Below are positions 61,874 through 64,000 of a stretch of DNA of 64,000 nt, piece after piece. This DNA is from Amaurobius ferox. Lineage: Eukaryota; Arthropoda; Arachnida; Araneae; Amaurobiidae. The translations under genes and the position numbers were made by a program. The notes under the pieces are model-generated. The model was not told the origin of the DNA, searched no databases, and was given only the letters and a program-made list of their open reading frames with translations. The DNA is taken from the NCBI GenBank assembly GCA_951213105.1, contig OX578138.1, forward strand, positions 64,207,040-64,271,039, read 5' to 3'. The stretch's first letter is position 1, and every line of letters starts with the position of its first letter.

Positions 61874-64000
61874 CTAAAATAACAAATTAAATAACACCTA
61901 AATAACATTTTTAAAAACATAAAACAAATTTTTAAGACTAGTACATGTTTCCAAAGATTCTACATCAGAACTTTGTAAGCCCAAACAGATTTTTAAGTAC
62001 CCTAAACATTTAACTTTTAGCACTCAAATAACATTATTTAGGCAATTGGGTAATTATCAAAGAAAAAATGCCTTTACAGAGGGATTTTGAAAAGAAAATG
62101 TTATGTACTTATAATAATTGATAAGAAAACCAATATGGCTGCAATTCATGCTTCTACGTTAAAAGTGCCTAAACACCTAAAACTGGATTTTTTTTTTTAC
62201 ATTTTCTAAAAGTATGATGTCATTATGATTCTGTTCAAATTTTAAAAAAATACATAGAAATGATTGAGCTATAATTTAAATTTCGACCTGGATCTTCCAA
62301 ACAGTAACATGCAGGTAGCGACAAAGCCGATTTTCAATTGAAGCTTTCTTTGCAATTCTATCACAAAAAATAAGCATTTTTATGCCCACTATATTTCCTC
62401 ACATTCGTTAGAAAAAAAAAATCCACCATGCTAACTGCATATACCATGCTTCTACCAACCTCGGGAGAAAAAACATGTCTGACAAAGATCACTGACATTT
62501 ATAAAATTCGATATTTCAGTAAAAATTTCATAATTTGTATTTTATTATGCATACATACTTTTTATGTACAATAAAAAAAATCTGATGTGGGCAGCACATG
62601 ACTTTCCTTATATAATGCAATGAATTTACTACTTTTACAGTAAAAGAAAATAGGTTATTCTTATAGTGGATACTTATATTCTTTCCAAGATATTGACATT
62701 TCGTCAATTAGTCGTTATTTTCATTGATTTAGAGTCATTTTTATCCATTTGGCGAGATTTTCGTTGGCAACATTTTAAAAAATTCTGCCAAACTCTGCGC
62801 CAAAATCTCGCCAAGCATTACGGATGGAGAAATAAGTTATTCTTATAGCAGATTGCCGTTCAAATACAAAAGTATTACTCAAAGTATCTTTTCTCATGAA
62901 TGGAACGAGATAGATCCACGAGAATGTCACCAAATTTATTGCATGATATTACATATGAAAAGTGAACATGTTTCTGAACAGTTAATATTTTTTTTAATTT
63001 ATGAGATTTTTATAAATTTATTTGAAAAATGTTCAATATCTCGAGAACAGTTCTTACTAGCGTTCTAAAGTTTATATCAATTGTTTCCTAAGAAAAATTA
63101 CATAAGAAATGTCTATTTGCGTAACTTTATTAAAGGTTTTGATTTTTCATGAATTTTTCAAAATTTCACTCAAAAATTTAGGAAGGTTCTGAACATTCAA
63201 TTGTGTTTAAAAATAATAGACTTCCAGTATTCACGGATTGTAATTTTTGTACCCCATTTCATTCGAATCGCTCCATTTGTTCGTGAGATATCGTCTCCAC
63301 AGACTCACTGACACACACACACATCACCTCAAAAACGCTCAATTTGTGATCAAGGATGCTTGAAACGTGCTCTGCCATCGAAAACTCGAATTCGAATTTT
63401 CAACCATGTCACACTTTCCTTATACATTATATGTATATAAGGAAGGTAAAAAGGGCTAAAAAATCCTTTATTTTTATCCTAACCTTTATCCTAATTAAAG
63501 CTCAAAAGCTCAAAATATCTTATACTTTTTAGTGTCCTAAGTGTATATGTCCCCTTAACATCACAATAGGCAGCTGTGAGTTTTCACCGAAAATGATGGC
63601 AAAAAATTGGTTGGTTAGGTCATTAAAACTGCTACATTGCAAAAATGACAGAGATTTATTCACCAAGAGCGAAAAACTTTTCAACAAATATACTGACCTT
63701 TGTGCAAGCCCAGCAGAGAAAATCAAACCAATATATTAAAATACTTTTGCACAAGTTAATGGAAATGGGGGTGTAAAACTAATATCAGATGATTGAGAAG
63801 TGGTGATTATTTGGAAAATTTTTAAAAATAAATGTAAAAAATTAAACTAAAGAAAAATAGAAGCGGATGAAAGAGGATCAGTGAAAAGTATATCTGTTAG
63901 AAATGTCATCAATAAAATAGAAATGACATTATCACTTCAATTGTTCCTTAAAATTCTATTCATGTCCAAATACAATTCTTTTATGGGCACCCCATGATTT
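61874..64000 (-). other. TOR intron at right edge of window
   Basis: Upstream of TOR exon 1 of the window. I looked for the preceding human motifs (EEKFDQVCQWVLKCRNSKN, LIQMTILNLLPRLAAFRP) on the minus strand and did not find them, so the earlier exons are outside. It holds HINE-like copy 2 (62581-63452). Confidence 0.6.
62581..63452 (+). mobile_element. HINE/Helentron-like repeat, copy 2
   Basis: Starts TCTGATGTGGGCAGCACATG + ACTTTCCTTATATAA and ends in a near-perfect hairpin CTTTCCTTATACAT...ATGTATATAAGGAAGG (63414-63447). Before the hairpin are ATATCTCGAGAACAG, GTGAGATATCG, an (AC)n tract and TCGAAAACTCGAATTCGAAT, as in copy 1. The ~326-bp tandem unit is not duplicated here. An internal inverted pair (TTTGGCGAGATTTTCG / AAAATCTCGCCAAG at 62750-62815) is present. 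Confidence 0.55.

Noticed and set aside
63596..63739. Plus-strand 47-codon frame MAKNWLVRSLKLLHC...
   Set aside because: It looks mildly protein-like, but there is no recognised family, no splice context and an overlapping minus-strand frame of similar length.

Overview
This window is eukaryotic, AT-rich and almost entirely intronic. It holds one host gene that I can recognise: the central part of the TOR kinase gene (MTOR/Tor orthologue), read on the minus strand. Nineteen coding exons (2,563 coding nt, about 854 residues) lie between 61873 and 2830. All have GT-AG splice sites and compatible phases. They match a colinear stretch of animal mTOR, roughly human residues 445 to 1290, i.e. the HEAT-repeat solenoid up to just before the FAT domain. 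The start of the protein lies beyond the right edge. The FAT, FRB and kinase domains lie beyond the left edge. Introns range from 75 bp to about 10 kb.

The protein and the mobile elements (Tigger/pogo, mariner, hAT, P, piggyBac, a tRNA-derived SINE, Helentron/HINE-like repeats) indicate an arthropod with a large repeat-rich genome. A chelicerate, perhaps a spider, is my guess; the window alone cannot prove it.

Layout from left to right. 1-2829: intron with a Tigger N-terminal scrap. 2830-3500: three close TOR exons. 3501-8914: intron with a P-like element (3979-5606), a complete SINE (6362-6650) and a deleted pogo/Tigger element (7112-8661). 8915-9027: exon. 9028-19141: intron with a GG-ended element carrying 8-bp target duplications (9397-10652) and a long dispersed repeat (12859-15302). 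19142-28756: exons separated by introns with three of the four ultra-short hairpin insertions, a tRNA-like SINE head and a piggyBac-type MITE. 28757-36737: intron with the fourth hairpin insertion, a HINE-like repeat and a decayed hAT element (31082-33893). 36738-47643: exons with mariner scraps, a second piggyBac-type MITE, Tigger remnants and the second copy of the long repeat. 47644-53285: intron with a pogo MITE, a LINE scrap, a nearly intact Tigger element (48481-50772) and an element with 6-bp duplications (50931-52887). 53286-64000: the remaining exons, two HINE-like copies and a hAT MITE nested in a foldback element.

The most unusual observation is a set of 28-63 bp insertions (near 21.1, 23.4, 26.7 and 29.0 kb), each flanked by its own 14-16 bp duplication. 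They share one constant end and a folded stem with compensatory changes. The same motif forms the 3' end of the full SINE at 6.4 kb. This suggests that a small structured RNA, or the 3' hairpin of a SINE, is retroposed as a unit.
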